A stretch of DNA of 64,000 nucleotides. It comes from Mucilaginibacter conchicola (GTDB taxonomy: Bacteria; Bacteroidota; Bacteroidia; Sphingobacteriales; Sphingobacteriaceae). Made by a program: the position numbers and the translations under genes. The notes beneath the pieces are model-generated. The model searched no databases. It saw only the letters and a list, made by a program, of their open reading frames with translations, and was not told where the DNA came from. Shown in pieces: positions 25,273 through 34,400 of this stretch (within the stretch, counting starts at the first letter, position 1; every line of letters starts with the position of its first letter). The stretch is from positions 558,001 to 622,000 of the forward strand of contig NZ_QWDC01000003.1 in the NCBI RefSeq assembly GCF_003432115.1. The letters run 5' to 3'.

Positions 25273-26652
25273 TTAAAGATCCCTGTACCTGCGCGCGAGT
25301 AGGGCACCCTCGGTTATCAGGGTGAAAGAGTTTATTATTCTTGGAACGAGACTGGTGACAAAAAGGGTAATGATCACGGCAGCCATAAGTCCGGTATAGG
25401 AAATATGATTGTCAGAAAGTTCCCATAAGCTGTAAACAAAGACAATAATTATATTCAGTGATCCGGCAGCATCGTACCAAAACGATGCTTTACTCATTTC
25501 AACGGCTGTCTTTTTTGAGCAGGTATGAAATTCCCGGTATTTTAAAATACTATCGGAAATGGTTTTATCCTGTTCGTTTTCGTTTACTTGTTGGATGTTT
25601 TCATCTATGAAACCTTTTTCGCAACTGCCCGAGAGTTCCGATAATACAGCATTTTTTGCTGCTGCATGAGGGGCTTTCATAAATGCGGTAAAAATCAGTA
25701 CGGCCAGGTAAATAACATTGATGATCCCTGTTATCGAGTCGTAGTATAACAACCCGGCAATAATAAAACTCACTAAAACGCCGTCAGATACAACAACAGA
25801 GATGAAAGCACTGAGGGCCTGCTGGATCTTCTGAAAATCGGATAACGTCTTTCTGATACCAGTCACTGAATCGCCGGCAATCTCAGATACCGGTCTTTTT
25901 CTATTGTTCAAATAATTAATATGCAGCTTTTTACTTACAGAACTGTTAACGTAGATCAAAATGTACTGACGAATATAGATAACGGCGTTCCGGAATAAAA
26001 TTATGAGAAATAGCATTGTAAGTATTTCCGAGAGGAACAAAGAAGAGTGTGCCGTAAAAGAGCCGTTCAATCCCTGCTGAAGTATCCATGAAACGGATAG
26101 CCCTAACAACGTTGAACAAATGTTCATGAATGGGAAGATCAGAAGAAGAACGCTTTTAAATCCGTTTATCTTCAACAGATTGAACCAGGGATGTCTCAGT
26201 TTAGACGGTGTTTTATCGAGATCTTCGAAGTAAAGTGCAGCGTTGTCATGCCATATCTGCGAAAGCTCGTCCTGTGATATCAGGATGATCCCGGTTGCGG
26301 GATCGGCAATTTTAAACCAATTTTTTTTTGAACGTTTAACAGACCCGAAGCATACTATAAAGTGGCTTAAATGAGCGTCTTTTCTTACCAAAAGGATACA
26401 AGGTTTGTCAAGATTGGACAGGAAAGATATATCCATTTGCACGCACCTGCTTTTCAAGCCGCTCGCATCGGATAACTGACGTAATTTCAATAATGATACA
26501 CCATCCGCTCCGGCGGTATTACCCGTAAGTAACTGATCAGCGATTTCGGGCTTTCCAGCGTAATTCAGCACAATGGCGAGTGCAGCGATCCCGCAGTCAT
26601 AAAGACTGTACTGATGTACAAAGTATTTGAGATATTGGTTCAGAGAGGTCAT
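25273..26652 (-). CDS. C39-peptidase/ABC transmembrane protein lacking the ATPase domain
   Basis: A 459-residue protein expected to cut double-glycine leaders and export the mature peptide. The peptidase C39 domain covers residues 1-130 with the oxyanion Gln14, catalytic Cys20 (QYSLYDCG), His97 (LSHF) and Asp117 (ADPATG). About five or six membrane helices follow (150-440), matching an ABC exporter transmembrane domain. The chain ends at 459 with no Walker A, signature or Walker B motif; normal exporters of this class have about 700 residues. The stop is followed at once by a terminator, so this is not a visible frameshift. It may use an ATPase in trans or act only as peptidase/channel. Confidence 0.8.
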   Translation of the reverse strand: MTSLNQYLKYFVHQYSLYDCGIAALAIVLNYAGKPEIADQLLTGNTAGADGVSLLKLRQLSDASGLKSRCVQMDISFLSNLDKPCILLVRKDAHLSHFIVCFGSVKRSKKNWFKIADPATGIILISQDELSQIWHDNAALYFEDLDKTPSKLRHPWFNLLKINGFKSVLLLIFPFMNICSTLLGLSVSWILQQGLNGSFTAHSSLFLSEILTMLFLIILFRNAVIYIRQYILIYVNSSVSKKLHINYLNNRKRPVSEIAGDSVTGIRKTLSDFQKIQQALSAFISVVVSDGVLVSFIIAGLLYYDSITGIINVIYLAVLIFTAFMKAPHAAAKNAVLSELSGSCEKGFIDENIQQVNENEQDKTISDSILKYREFHTCSKKTAVEMSKASFWYDAAGSLNIIIVFVYSLWELSDNHISYTGLMAAVIITLFVTSLVPRIINSFTLITEGALLARRYRDL

Positions 26653-26692
26653 ATCAAGTAGAGGCTTAAAAAATATTGATCAGCTAAAAGAA

Positions 26693-27334
26693 TTACGCAG
26701 CAGAAGGGAACATCAGCAGCGTGAAAAATGTGACACATACGATCCAGATCAGTAGTGACGGCACATAGGACATAGCCACCAGGTGCAGCGATCTGTCATA
26801 ATTCAAACCGGTAATCCGCATAATTCCATAACCCAGTACAAACCAGTACAGGATCTCAAACAGGTTAAAAGACTGCAGCGCATAATACCAGTCAGCAGGG
26901 ACGTCTTTGAAAAAGGAAAGGGCCGAAAAGATATAGTATTGATGCCAGTTCAATAAAGTCCCGTTCGGATAGAAATAAGAGAAAGTAGCAATTTTGACCC
27001 CTGCAGGTATCAGGAAAAGGAACTCAGCACACACCACAACCCTGAATACCCTGGATACAGGTATTTCATAGCTGTTCAGAAATAATGCAGTTTGCAGTAT
27101 CAGAGTGATACAGAGAAGTTTCAGGATCAGATATATGCCTGAAGTGATATAAATCCATTTCTGCATCAGTTCAAGAACAGAATTACCCCTGTCAGATATA
27201 TCTGTTAAAGTATGTCCGCTTCTTTCATAAAAATCAGGGGTTAATATCAGCCTGCCTGTCAGCCAGATAAGAAAAAACGATAAACAGATGAATAAAGTGA
27301 GGTGTAAAATGCCATATTTTGCCAAAATTTTCAT
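26693..27334 (-). CDS. Polytopic membrane protein of the bacteriocin-like locus
   Basis: A 213-residue protein from ATG 27334 with five or six hydrophobic helices (residues about 7-27, 55-80, 95-115, 165-185, 195-213). No family is recognised; the layout recalls Yip1-like or immunity-type membrane proteins. It is 40 bases upstream of the C39 gene and cotranscribed with it. It could be the immunity protein or an export partner; this is inference. The longer form from a TTG at 27382 is not needed. Confidence 0.6.
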   Translation of the reverse strand: MKILAKYGILHLTLFICLSFFLIWLTGRLILTPDFYERSGHTLTDISDRGNSVLELMQKWIYITSGIYLILKLLCITLILQTALFLNSYEIPVSRVFRVVVCAEFLFLIPAGVKIATFSYFYPNGTLLNWHQYYIFSALSFFKDVPADWYYALQSFNLFEILYWFVLGYGIMRITGLNYDRSLHLVAMSYVPSLLIWIVCVTFFTLLMFPSAA

Positions 27335-27379
27335 ACCCTTAGTTTTTTGGGTAAAATTCAGTTTGAACAGTGCCGTTGG

Positions 27380-27418
27380 CAATCACCTCTGATGTTAAAT
27401 TATTAGTTAAAGTGATTG
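27380..27418. promoter_or_regulatory. Inverted repeat in the divergent promoter region
   Basis: CAATCAC (27380-27386) and GTGATTG (27412-27418) are exact reverse complements 25 bases apart, in the 104-base gap between the divergent membrane protein and rhomboid genes. A regulator could bind here and control both directions. Confidence 0.35.
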
Positions 27419-27438
27419 TGTGTGTTAATTTACTTTCT

Positions 27439-28062
27439 ATGAAAACCTACCTTACCGATCCTTTTTCCTGGGAAGCACCCGTATCCGTTATGATGCTGGC
27501 AGTGATCTTGCTCAGCAGCCTATACGGTTTGTATAACCGCCGCTATTTTATGAAAATGATCCTTCATCCTTTCGGGATCGTCAAGAACAAAGAATATTAC
27601 AGGCTGTTCACCTCAGATATTATACATAATGATTACGGTCATTTAATGATGAATGCCATTATGTATTATCTGGTATGCATAAATCTTGAAGAGCATTTAA
27701 CAGAGCGGACGCAATTCGGCAGCATTTGGTTCATGCTGATCTACGCAGGCAGCTATCTTACGGGAGTGATGCTTGTCACATTCAGGCACAGAAATGATTT
27801 TGATTATTCCAGTGCGGGTGCTTCTGGAAGCATTATGGGATGCCTGATGAGTTTCATGATCCTGAAACCCGATTACATCGGACTTTATCTGCCCGTAATA
27901 GGAGGGATCAGAAATATTTATTTACCGCTCGTTTTTTTTGTAGCCATGTTCATTTATCAGTACCGTTCCAAAAACAAGTTAATGAACAACGAGCTTCACT
28001 TTTACAGTGCAGTCGGCGGGATCGCCGCAACCTTTGTGATATTTCCGGAGATAATAATCTAA
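27439..28062 (+). CDS. Rhomboid-family intramembrane serine protease
   Basis: A 207-residue protein from ATG 27439 with six membrane helices. Catalytic Ser129 lies in GASGSIMG and the general-base His187 in LHFYSAVGG; the oxyanion-side motif HNDYGHLMMN provides His63, His68 and Asn72. All active-site residues are present. Rhomboids cleave substrates within the membrane. It is divergent from the C39 operon and converges on the double-glycine peptide gene 26 bases away, so it may act on that peptide, its exporter or its receptor. Start at 27370 rejected: it is inside the promoter region. Confidence 0.85.
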   Translation: MKTYLTDPFSWEAPVSVMMLAVILLSSLYGLYNRRYFMKMILHPFGIVKNKEYYRLFTSDIIHNDYGHLMMNAIMYYLVCINLEEHLTERTQFGSIWFMLIYAGSYLTGVMLVTFRHRNDFDYSSAGASGSIMGCLMSFMILKPDYIGLYLPVIGGIRNIYLPLVFFVAMFIYQYRSKNKLMNNELHFYSAVGGIAATFVIFPEIII

Positions 28063-28087
28063 CGGGGCCGGAGCCCCGTCAGGATGT

Positions 28088-28255
28088 TTACCACCAACCG
28101 AGGCATGACGGGCCGGTCGCGGCTGCAACTGCGCCAACCAGAGCACCTGCTCCGCCGAAAAGACCGCCGAGTGAGGCAGACACTCCGATATTGTAAGCAC
28201 ACTGGCTTACCCCGCCTTTCAATTCTTCGGCATCAGAATCAGATAGATTTTTCAT
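28088..28255 (-). CDS. Double-glycine leader bacteriocin-like peptide precursor
   Basis: A 55-residue gene on the minus strand, ATG 28255 to TAA 28088. The leader MKNLSDSDAEELKGG has the features of C39-processed leaders: Leu and Glu spacing, LKGG end. The 40-residue mature part has Cys at mature positions 4 and 36 that could form one disulfide, a Gly/Ala-rich middle with GxxxG-type spacing (SLGGLFGGAGALVGAVAAA), and ends GWW. This matches class II bacteriocin-like peptides. A C39 exporter is 1.4 kb away. Divergent from the XRE regulator. Very likely real despite its size. Confidence 0.82.
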   Translation of the reverse strand: MKNLSDSDAEELKGGVSQCAYNIGVSASLGGLFGGAGALVGAVAAATGPSCLGWW

Positions 28256-28324
28256 AAAATTAAGTATGATTTAGATTTCTTCCCGGTATTGGGAATTGGG
28301 GTAAAATTGCTTTTACAGGCAGTT

Positions 28325-28341
28325 TTAAGCTAAAAGCTTAA
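28325..28341. promoter_or_regulatory. Palindromic operator candidate
   Basis: TTAAGCT-AAA-AGCTTAA, perfect 7-base arms, in the 137-base gap between the divergent bacteriocin-like gene and the XRE regulator. Its position suggests the site where the regulator controls both genes. Confidence 0.5.
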
Positions 28342-28353
28342 CTTGTAATTTAT

Positions 28354-28361
28354 TACTTTTG
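28354..28361 (+). promoter_or_regulatory. Bacteroidota -7 box (TAnnTTTG) for the XRE gene
   Basis: TACTTTTG matches the TAnnTTTG consensus exactly and lies 31 bases before the ATG at 28393. No clean -33 TTTG box at the usual distance was found. The palindrome at 28325-28341 covers that region, consistent with repression. Confidence 0.45.
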
Positions 28362-28392
28362 CTTATAGCATTAATTTGAATAAGGACTCGAA

Positions 28393-28725
28393 ATGAATCA
28401 TATCGGTGAGAAAATACGGATACAGCGGCTGACCAGAAACTATAGCCAGGAGTACATGGCTTTCATGCTGGATATATCGCAGGCAGCTTATTCAAATCTG
28501 GAAAGGGACGAGACGGAGATGACCATCAAGCGTATATATGAGATCGCTGAGATACTCGAGATATCGCCTTTTGAACTGATGCCTAAACCAAAATTCGGGG
28601 TCAGCATCGACCATTTGTTCTTCTGGCGAACCATCCGCAAATTCAGAGAGGTCTGGCTGGCCGGTGTTCGGGCCAGAAAGAAAGAAATCAAGCAGTTCAC
28701 TGGTAGCTACAGTGACACTTTATAG
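28393..28725 (+). CDS. XRE-family transcriptional regulator
   Basis: A 110-residue protein. Residues 1-62 are a Cro/C1-type helix-turn-helix (IGEKIRIQRLTRNYSQEYMA, SQAAYSNLERDETEMTIKRI); the C-terminal part is a basic, helical extension (WLAGVRARKKEIKQF). Divergent from the bacteriocin-like gene with a palindrome between them, so it is the probable controller of that locus. Confidence 0.85.
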   Translation: MNHIGEKIRIQRLTRNYSQEYMAFMLDISQAAYSNLERDETEMTIKRIYEIAEILEISPFELMPKPKFGVSIDHLFFWRTIRKFREVWLAGVRARKKEIKQFTGSYSDTL

Positions 28726-28779
28726 CTGATTATCAAATAATTTATAAGTAAAGGTTATAGCTAATGACCTGTAATTCCG

Positions 28780-28814
28780 ACACCTTTATCGCTGAAAATC
28801 AACGGATAAGGTGT
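28780..28814. promoter_or_regulatory. Inverted repeat upstream of small HTH gene
   Basis: ACACCTTTATC (28780-28790) and GATAAGGTGT (28805-28814) pair with one bulged base. The right arm ends two bases before the ATG at 28817, so the structure could hide the ribosome site or be an autoregulatory operator. Confidence 0.4.
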
Positions 28815-28816
28815 TT

Positions 28817-29023
28817 ATGGATTTCAGAACCTACGAGCAGCGGCTTGATTATATCTTGGAGCTTTTGCAGAAAGGCAGATTTCGTTCGCTCGGGGATACG
28901 GCGTCCCGCTTCGATTGCAGCACCCGTACGATAAAACGAATGCTGAATCATCTGCGTGAAAGAGGACACGATATCACTTACGATCGTCTTCAAAAAAAAT
29001 ATTTTCTCAAAAAAGAAGAGTGA
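28817..29023 (+). CDS. Small HTH-domain protein
   Basis: A 68-residue protein, almost only a winged helix of the HTH_11/DeoR type: YEQRLDYILELLQKGRFRSL, ASRFDCSTRTIKRMLNHLRE, then a short wing (HDITYDRLQKKYF). It lacks an effector domain. It is 50 bases upstream of the MauE gene and may regulate the MauE-DUF6520 and TlpA-SusCD genes. Confidence 0.75.
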   Translation: MDFRTYEQRLDYILELLQKGRFRSLGDTASRFDCSTRTIKRMLNHLRERGHDITYDRLQKKYFLKKEE

Positions 29024-29072
29024 CATTTTCTGTCCTCATGGCCCATATAACTTTGATTCAATAACAAAGGCC

Positions 29073-29510
29073 ATGAAAAAGATCAAACCTTATCTTATCG
29101 AAATTATCATTTTTCTACTGGTAATACTGTGGGTTTATACCGCTTCCAGCAAGCTGATCGATTATGGCAGGTTCAAGGTTCAGATGCATAACCAGACCAT
29201 TCCGCCTTTATTGGCCACAATTCTTATTTACACCCTTCCGGCAGCGGAGATCATTACGGCGATACTTTTACTGAACAAAAGCACAAAAGCCCTGGGATTT
29301 TATATCTCGGCAAGTCTGATGCTGGTATTCACCGCCTATATCGGACTGGTGCTGACGAATTTTTTTGGCAGGATACCTTGTTCCTGCGGCGGCGTTCTTC
29401 AGGTGATGAACTGGCCGGCACACCTTGTTTTTAATCTTTTTTTCCTGCTGTTGACTTTCTACGGATCATATCATGTTTACAGAGAAAGGAGGGACGCGCG
29501 AACATCATAG
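29073..29510 (+). CDS. MauE/DoxX-family membrane protein
   Basis: A 145-residue protein with four membrane helices (first at 7-25 and onward) and the cysteine motif PCSCGGVL near residue 110, typical of the MauE domain. MauE-type proteins take part in disulfide handling of exported proteins. I chose ATG 29073 (MKKIKPYLIEIIIFL); the frame upstream overlaps the HTH gene. It is followed by the Cys-containing DUF6520 protein, and a TlpA-like oxidoreductase lies nearby, so a shared thiol-redox role is plausible. Confidence 0.8.
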   Translation: MKKIKPYLIEIIIFLLVILWVYTASSKLIDYGRFKVQMHNQTIPPLLATILIYTLPAAEIITAILLLNKSTKALGFYISASLMLVFTAYIGLVLTNFFGRIPCSCGGVLQVMNWPAHLVFNLFFLLLTFYGSYHVYRERRDARTS

Positions 29511-29524
29511 ACTAAATGCTGCAT

Positions 29525-29546
29525 GGCGTACGGTAGCCCGGACGCC
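29525..29546 (+). terminator. Hairpin after the MauE gene
   Basis: GGCGT-a-CGG-tagc-CCG-g-ACGCC, a stem with one mismatch, 15 bases past the MauE stop. No U-run; it may only slow transcription or stabilise the message. Confidence 0.3.
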
Positions 29547-29645
29547 GTGAAAGGAGCAGCTGAAAACCTTAAAGAGTAAGCAAAAATCATTTTTTATTCA
29601 CTTAAAGTTTTTCAAAGTTTTTTGATCTATAAAAGCTTTTCTAAT

Positions 29646-29978
29646 ATGAAAAAGAATATTTTCGGAATTCTGGCCATCGCCATCGCAATCAGCGCAAGCG
29701 CTTTTACAAGCCCTTCTAAAACAGCCGTTAAAAGAACCGTAAACTACAAATGGTTCCTCATCTCAGGCAATATTGCGCCGACGACACCCGTACCAACTGC
29801 TAATGCAACTTATATCAGCGGTGCTGACGGACCGGATCAGCCGACCGAAGCACAAATGTGTCCGGGCGGTACCAGACAATGTGTTTCCGGTTTTGATCCA
29901 AGCAAGGTCACTACCTCTAACACCCTTAACGGGGCTCAGGTCTCTGATGTGCATACTGCATTAAGAGCGAATCAGTAA
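29646..29978 (+). CDS. DUF6520-family secreted small protein
   Basis: A 110-residue precursor from ATG 29646 with signal peptide MKKNIFGILAIAIAISASAF. The mature part has the family pattern with two cysteines (MCPGGTRQC, Cys72 and Cys79). Proteins like this recur beside MauE and SusC/SusD genes in Sphingobacteria; function unknown. A strong terminator follows directly. Confidence 0.78.
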   Translation: MKKNIFGILAIAIAISASAFTSPSKTAVKRTVNYKWFLISGNIAPTTPVPTANATYISGADGPDQPTEAQMCPGGTRQCVSGFDPSKVTTSNTLNGAQVSDVHTALRANQ

Positions 29979-29980
29979 AT

Positions 29981-30020
29981 AAAAGAAAGAGCTGCCTGAA
30001 TTCAGGCAGCTCTTTCTTTT
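29981..30020. terminator. Perfect 40-bp palindrome, bidirectional terminator
   Basis: AAAAGAAAGAGCTGCCTGAA is followed immediately by its exact reverse complement. It lies between the convergent DUF6520 and SusD genes and overlaps the first bases of the SusD stop codon (30019-30021). U-runs follow on both strands. Confidence 0.85.
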
Positions 30021-31392
30021 AATATCCCGGATTTTGGGAAAGATTCGGATTGGAATTCAACTCATAGACCGGAATAGGGTAAAGCGTAGAATTTAATGTA
30101 AGGTTTGGTTTTAACGGGGAAAGTACATTGATTGCTCTGCCGGTTCTCTTAAGATCCATCCACCTGTTTCCCCATTCACAAAACAATTCCGCACGTCGTT
30201 CCCGTTCGACAGATAATAACATCGACGATTTATCTGAAGCCTCAGTATTTGAGAGACCCGCGCGGTTGCGAATAAAGTTCAGGTCATCCTTCGCCGCGTT
30301 AATGTTCCCCAGGTTTGCTTCTGCTTCCGCTCTGATCAGGTAAAGTTCGGCCATCCTGAAAACCACATAATGCTCCGCAGGCGTTGTTGTAGTCGTTCTT
30401 ACTTTATATTTAAAAGGATACGGATAACTCTTTCCGCTTATCGTGTTCGTCCTGATCCAGTTGATCTTCCTGCTGTCTCCCTCTTCGAATGAATCATAAA
30501 GGCTTTGATTCAAAATATATCTTGGAGTTGCCGACGCACTTGCAGGAACAAAATAGAGGCCTTCATAGGTTGCCTGCTGGGGCACGACCGGCAAAATACT
30601 CCATATCGTTTCTGTACTTCCGGCAAGAAAAACATTGCCTGGATTGCTTTCAAGGGAGAATATTCCTGATGAGATCACTTTCCCCGTTTCTGCTATAGCA
30701 AGATCATACTTTCCTGTATACAAATAAACCTTAGACAGTAAAGCAGCCGCGGCGTAATATCCGGCCCGTGACCAGTCATGTGCATCAGGGCTCATGTTTT
30801 CCTCAGCGAACTTCAAATCAGAAATGATCTGCCCGTAAACCTGTTCAACCGAAGAACGGCTAAGCAGTTTTGTCTGGTTGTAATCCGCAGTAATAATTAT
30901 GGGCAGAGCACCATACAAATTCACAAGATTGAAATAGATCCAGCCCCGCAAAGCACGCAGTTCGCCTGTCATTTGCTGTTTCACCTTTGCTGGGATCCTT
31001 TCTGAGCCTGCAATGCCTTCGATACAGGCATTCGTACTGTAGATATACTTATAACCGAGAAGGAAAAGAGACTGGTTTTTTGCATCCGTAACCAGTATGT
31101 TATTATTGTAGAATGCCGCTAAGGAAGCATCGTTGAATGATATATTAAGTTCATCCGAGGACAGGCCGGGATATAAGGTCATTCCTCCGGCCAATAGCCC
31201 GAAAGAACCTGCCGAAGCGATTTGTGAATAGAGGCCTGTGATCGCTGCGTCGGCATTTAAACTATCCGCGAACACAGTCGCGGTTGTCAGCTGGTTTTTG
31301 GGGGCATCGATCTCAACGAATTTTCTGCAGGCAGTGAAACTGTGGATCATCGTTCCGGCCAGCAATATGATTATGGCATTTAACTTTTTCAT
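30019..31392 (-). CDS. SusD/RagB-family outer-membrane lipoprotein
   Basis: A 457-residue nutrient-binding lipoprotein that caps the SusC channel. Signal peptide with lipobox ending FTAC at Cys22, the SusD N-terminal pattern DAPKNQLTTATVFADSLNA, TPR-like helical body, and the C-terminal ERRAELFCEWGNRWMDLKR motif. Eleven bases downstream of susC. Substrate unknown; no glycosidase gene is near. Confidence 0.92.
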   Translation of the reverse strand: MKKLNAIIILLAGTMIHSFTACRKFVEIDAPKNQLTTATVFADSLNADAAITGLYSQIASAGSFGLLAGGMTLYPGLSSDELNISFNDASLAAFYNNNILVTDAKNQSLFLLGYKYIYSTNACIEGIAGSERIPAKVKQQMTGELRALRGWIYFNLVNLYGALPIIITADYNQTKLLSRSSVEQVYGQIISDLKFAEENMSPDAHDWSRAGYYAAAALLSKVYLYTGKYDLAIAETGKVISSGIFSLESNPGNVFLAGSTETIWSILPVVPQQATYEGLYFVPASASATPRYILNQSLYDSFEEGDSRKINWIRTNTISGKSYPYPFKYKVRTTTTTPAEHYVVFRMAELYLIRAEAEANLGNINAAKDDLNFIRNRAGLSNTEASDKSSMLLSVERERRAELFCEWGNRWMDLKRTGRAINVLSPLKPNLTLNSTLYPIPVYELNSNPNLSQNPGY

Positions 31393-31402
31393 AACTGAGG
31401 AT

Positions 31403-34400
31403 TTAAAGGTTAAGGTTGAATCCGAAACTGATCGATTTTAAAGGTGGTACACCATAAAAGTTCTGGGTTTCCGGATCGGTTCCTTTATAATTTGTAATGG
31501 TGAACAGGTTTTGTGCAGTTGCATAGACCCGTAAGCCGCGTAGCCCCAGCCTGCTGACTACCCGGGCGGGCAGATTGTAAGACAGGGTCGCTGTCTTGAT
31601 CCTGATATAGGAGGCATCACTGTAAACACCGCTTGAGGTTAAGAAATTTGAAGCTGTCGTGTATTCATCGTTATATTGGGAAGACAGCCTCTGGAACTCT
31701 GCCTGCTGTCCCGGTGTGTGCCATCTTTCAAGAAAAGATACCGGCAGATTGTATTCCTGCCCCGGCAAAAAAGAATAGACCTGAGCGAGGTAATTCATGC
31801 CGAGTTGCTTCTTGAATTCTGTAAAAACATCAAGCTGAAACCCTTTAAAGCTGAAGCTGTTCAACCAGCCGCCGTAGAATTTAGGGTCGGTGTTGCCAAT
31901 GATGCTGTAATCGTTGAGTTTTCCCAAAGATGCAGGTTCAGGAAAGGAAGTCAGCTGTCCGTTGGCACCGGTAAACTGGAAGAGACCTGTTTCCGGATTT
32001 ACGCCGGCATAACTGAATCCTGTTACGGAATTCACTGACTTTCCGATAAAGTATATCGTGGAATAGGTCGAGTTTGCTATGTCGGGGAAGGCGATGAGCT
32101 TATTTTTAGGGATGGTCAGGTTAAAAGTACTGTTCCAGTTAAATCCGTTCCCACGCAGGAGGGAGGCCTGCAACAAGATCTCCCAGCCTGAATTTTGTAC
32201 TACAGCGCCGAGATTTTCATAAACCGATGTAAAGCCGGTCTGGTCAGGCAGCTGTGTCGTTACCAGCTGGTTGCCTGTTCTGTTTCGAAACCAGGCCGCA
32301 CTCAATAATAACCTGTCCTGCAAAAAACCGGTCTCCAGGCCGATCTCCAGTTTTTTTGTACTTGCCCAGCTCAGTTGCGGGTTGTACAGGTTAACCGGTA
32401 TATATCCGGAATTACCGCCGTAGGGATATCTTGCCGGAGACCATCTCGACAGATACTGGTAATTGTCGATGGCGTCACTGCCGGTGATACCATAGCTGGC
32501 GCGTAACTTCCCATAACTCAGAAACGGGATCTTATTTTTAATCAGTGATTCCTCTGTGAATATCCATCCCGCGCCTACAGAGCCGAAATTCCCGAACTGC
32601 TTATCCGGACCGAAACGGCTTGACCCATCTCTTCGGCCGTTAATGTTTAACAGGTATTTACTGTCATATCTGTAACTGACCCTTCCGAAAACGGCGTTGT
32701 ACTTATACTCACTGAAAGCATCTGATGCTGTCGTGGTCGCTGCCCCCGATATAGAGCCGAGCAAGGCATCATTGATATAACCGCTGCCGGTGACGTCAGT
32801 GCGGTTAGAAGAATTGCGCTGAAAAGTTGTTCCGGCCAGAATGTCCAGGGCATGTTTGCCGCTTGTTTTGCGGTACTCCAGCTGCGGTTCGATGATCCAG
32901 GAGGATAAGTTGTTTACTCCGAACCGGGCGCTCGAAACGGGGTTCAGGTTCGGGCTTAAGGTTACTTTGGGGGTATTGGAGTATTCATTTGCTGAAAAGG
33001 TATTGTAACCAAGGCTTGTTCTGAAAGTGAGACCCTTTACAATTTCATAGGAGGTCAGCAGGTTTGCCGAAAGATTGGTACTGGTTATACTGTATGATCT
33101 TTTAAGATAGCTGAAGGGATTACCGCCGGCATAAGAGCCGTCGAGTATAACACCTTTGTAATCAAAAACGGGATTCCCCTTGTTATCGAGTAATTCGGGA
33201 CTGTTTGGCTCAAGTGTGAATGCTGACAGTACGTTTGGCGAACCGGATGAGTTGTTTTTATCGTAAGAGTAATTGGCTGTAAGATCGATGTTAAAACGTT
33301 TATCAGTTGAAGAATGATGAATGTTTGAAGAGAAGTTTGCACGGTTATCTGCGAAGTCGCCAGGAAATATGTACGTATCACGGTTGAACCCGCCGCCGAT
33401 CCGGAATTGTGTGTTCGTGTTGCCACCCGATACGGACGCGGAGGCATTCGTATTATGCGCAGTATTACCCAGCATGAATTTTTTCCAGTCCGTGTACCTG
33501 GTGGAGTCGAAAACGGTAAGATCAGGAGCATAGCCGGGATCATACAGTTCAGCGTTTGGCTCAAGTCCGTCATTGGCGAAAGCTTCCCTGCGCATAGCAA
33601 GGTACTGTTGTGTATTCATCATAGGCATGGATTTTCCCGTGAAGCTTACGCCGCTCCTTAAATTGAGATTAAAATCGGTCTTGCCAGCCTTACCTTTTTT
33701 TGTAGTGATCAGGATCACGCCGTTGCCGCCGCGTGAGCCGTAGATCGCTGTTGCATCGGCATCCCTGAGCACTTCTATGCTTTCAATATCCTGCGGGTTC
33801 AGGCTGTTGAAGGGGCTCATGCCCCCATAGCTGTTGTTGTATATGCCGCCGTCACCCGGCGCGCTGACGGAATTGTACTGGTTAATGTTGCTGTTCTGCG
33901 CAGCGAAGGGAACACCGTCAATAATGAACAGGGGATTGTCCCGGGGGCTGATCAGCGCGGAGCTTGCTTTCAGCGTATTCTGCCCCCTGACCTGAACGTT
34001 AAAAGCCGAACCAGGCAGTCCGCTTGTAGAGGAGATGGTCAGGCCGGGTACCCGTCCCTGCAAGGCCTCGAGCGGATTGCTTACGGCCTGTTTTCCGATA
34101 TCGTCGGCCGATACTTTTGTAACGGAACCGAGGTTATATCGCTGGGTATTCGTACCATAGGCGACGATCTGGATCTCATCCAGCTTACTGGTTCTTTTCT
34201 TCATGATGACCAGGATATCTTTCCTGTCCGTTACGTTCAGATCAACGGCTTCCATGTCGGCTGCGGTAAACCGTAACTGTGAACTACCCGAAACAAGGGC
34301 AATACTGAATTTTCCCTTATCATCGGTTGCCGTCTGTAGCCTCGTGCCTACCAGGGAAACTGTTATGCCGGGCAGGGGCTCATTATTTTGACTGATAACT

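Noticed and set aside
27840-28196. Plus-strand 118-residue frame over the bacteriocin-like gene
   Set aside because: Pro/Arg-rich sequence overlapping the rhomboid end in another frame; a shadow of the rhomboid and of the peptide gene.
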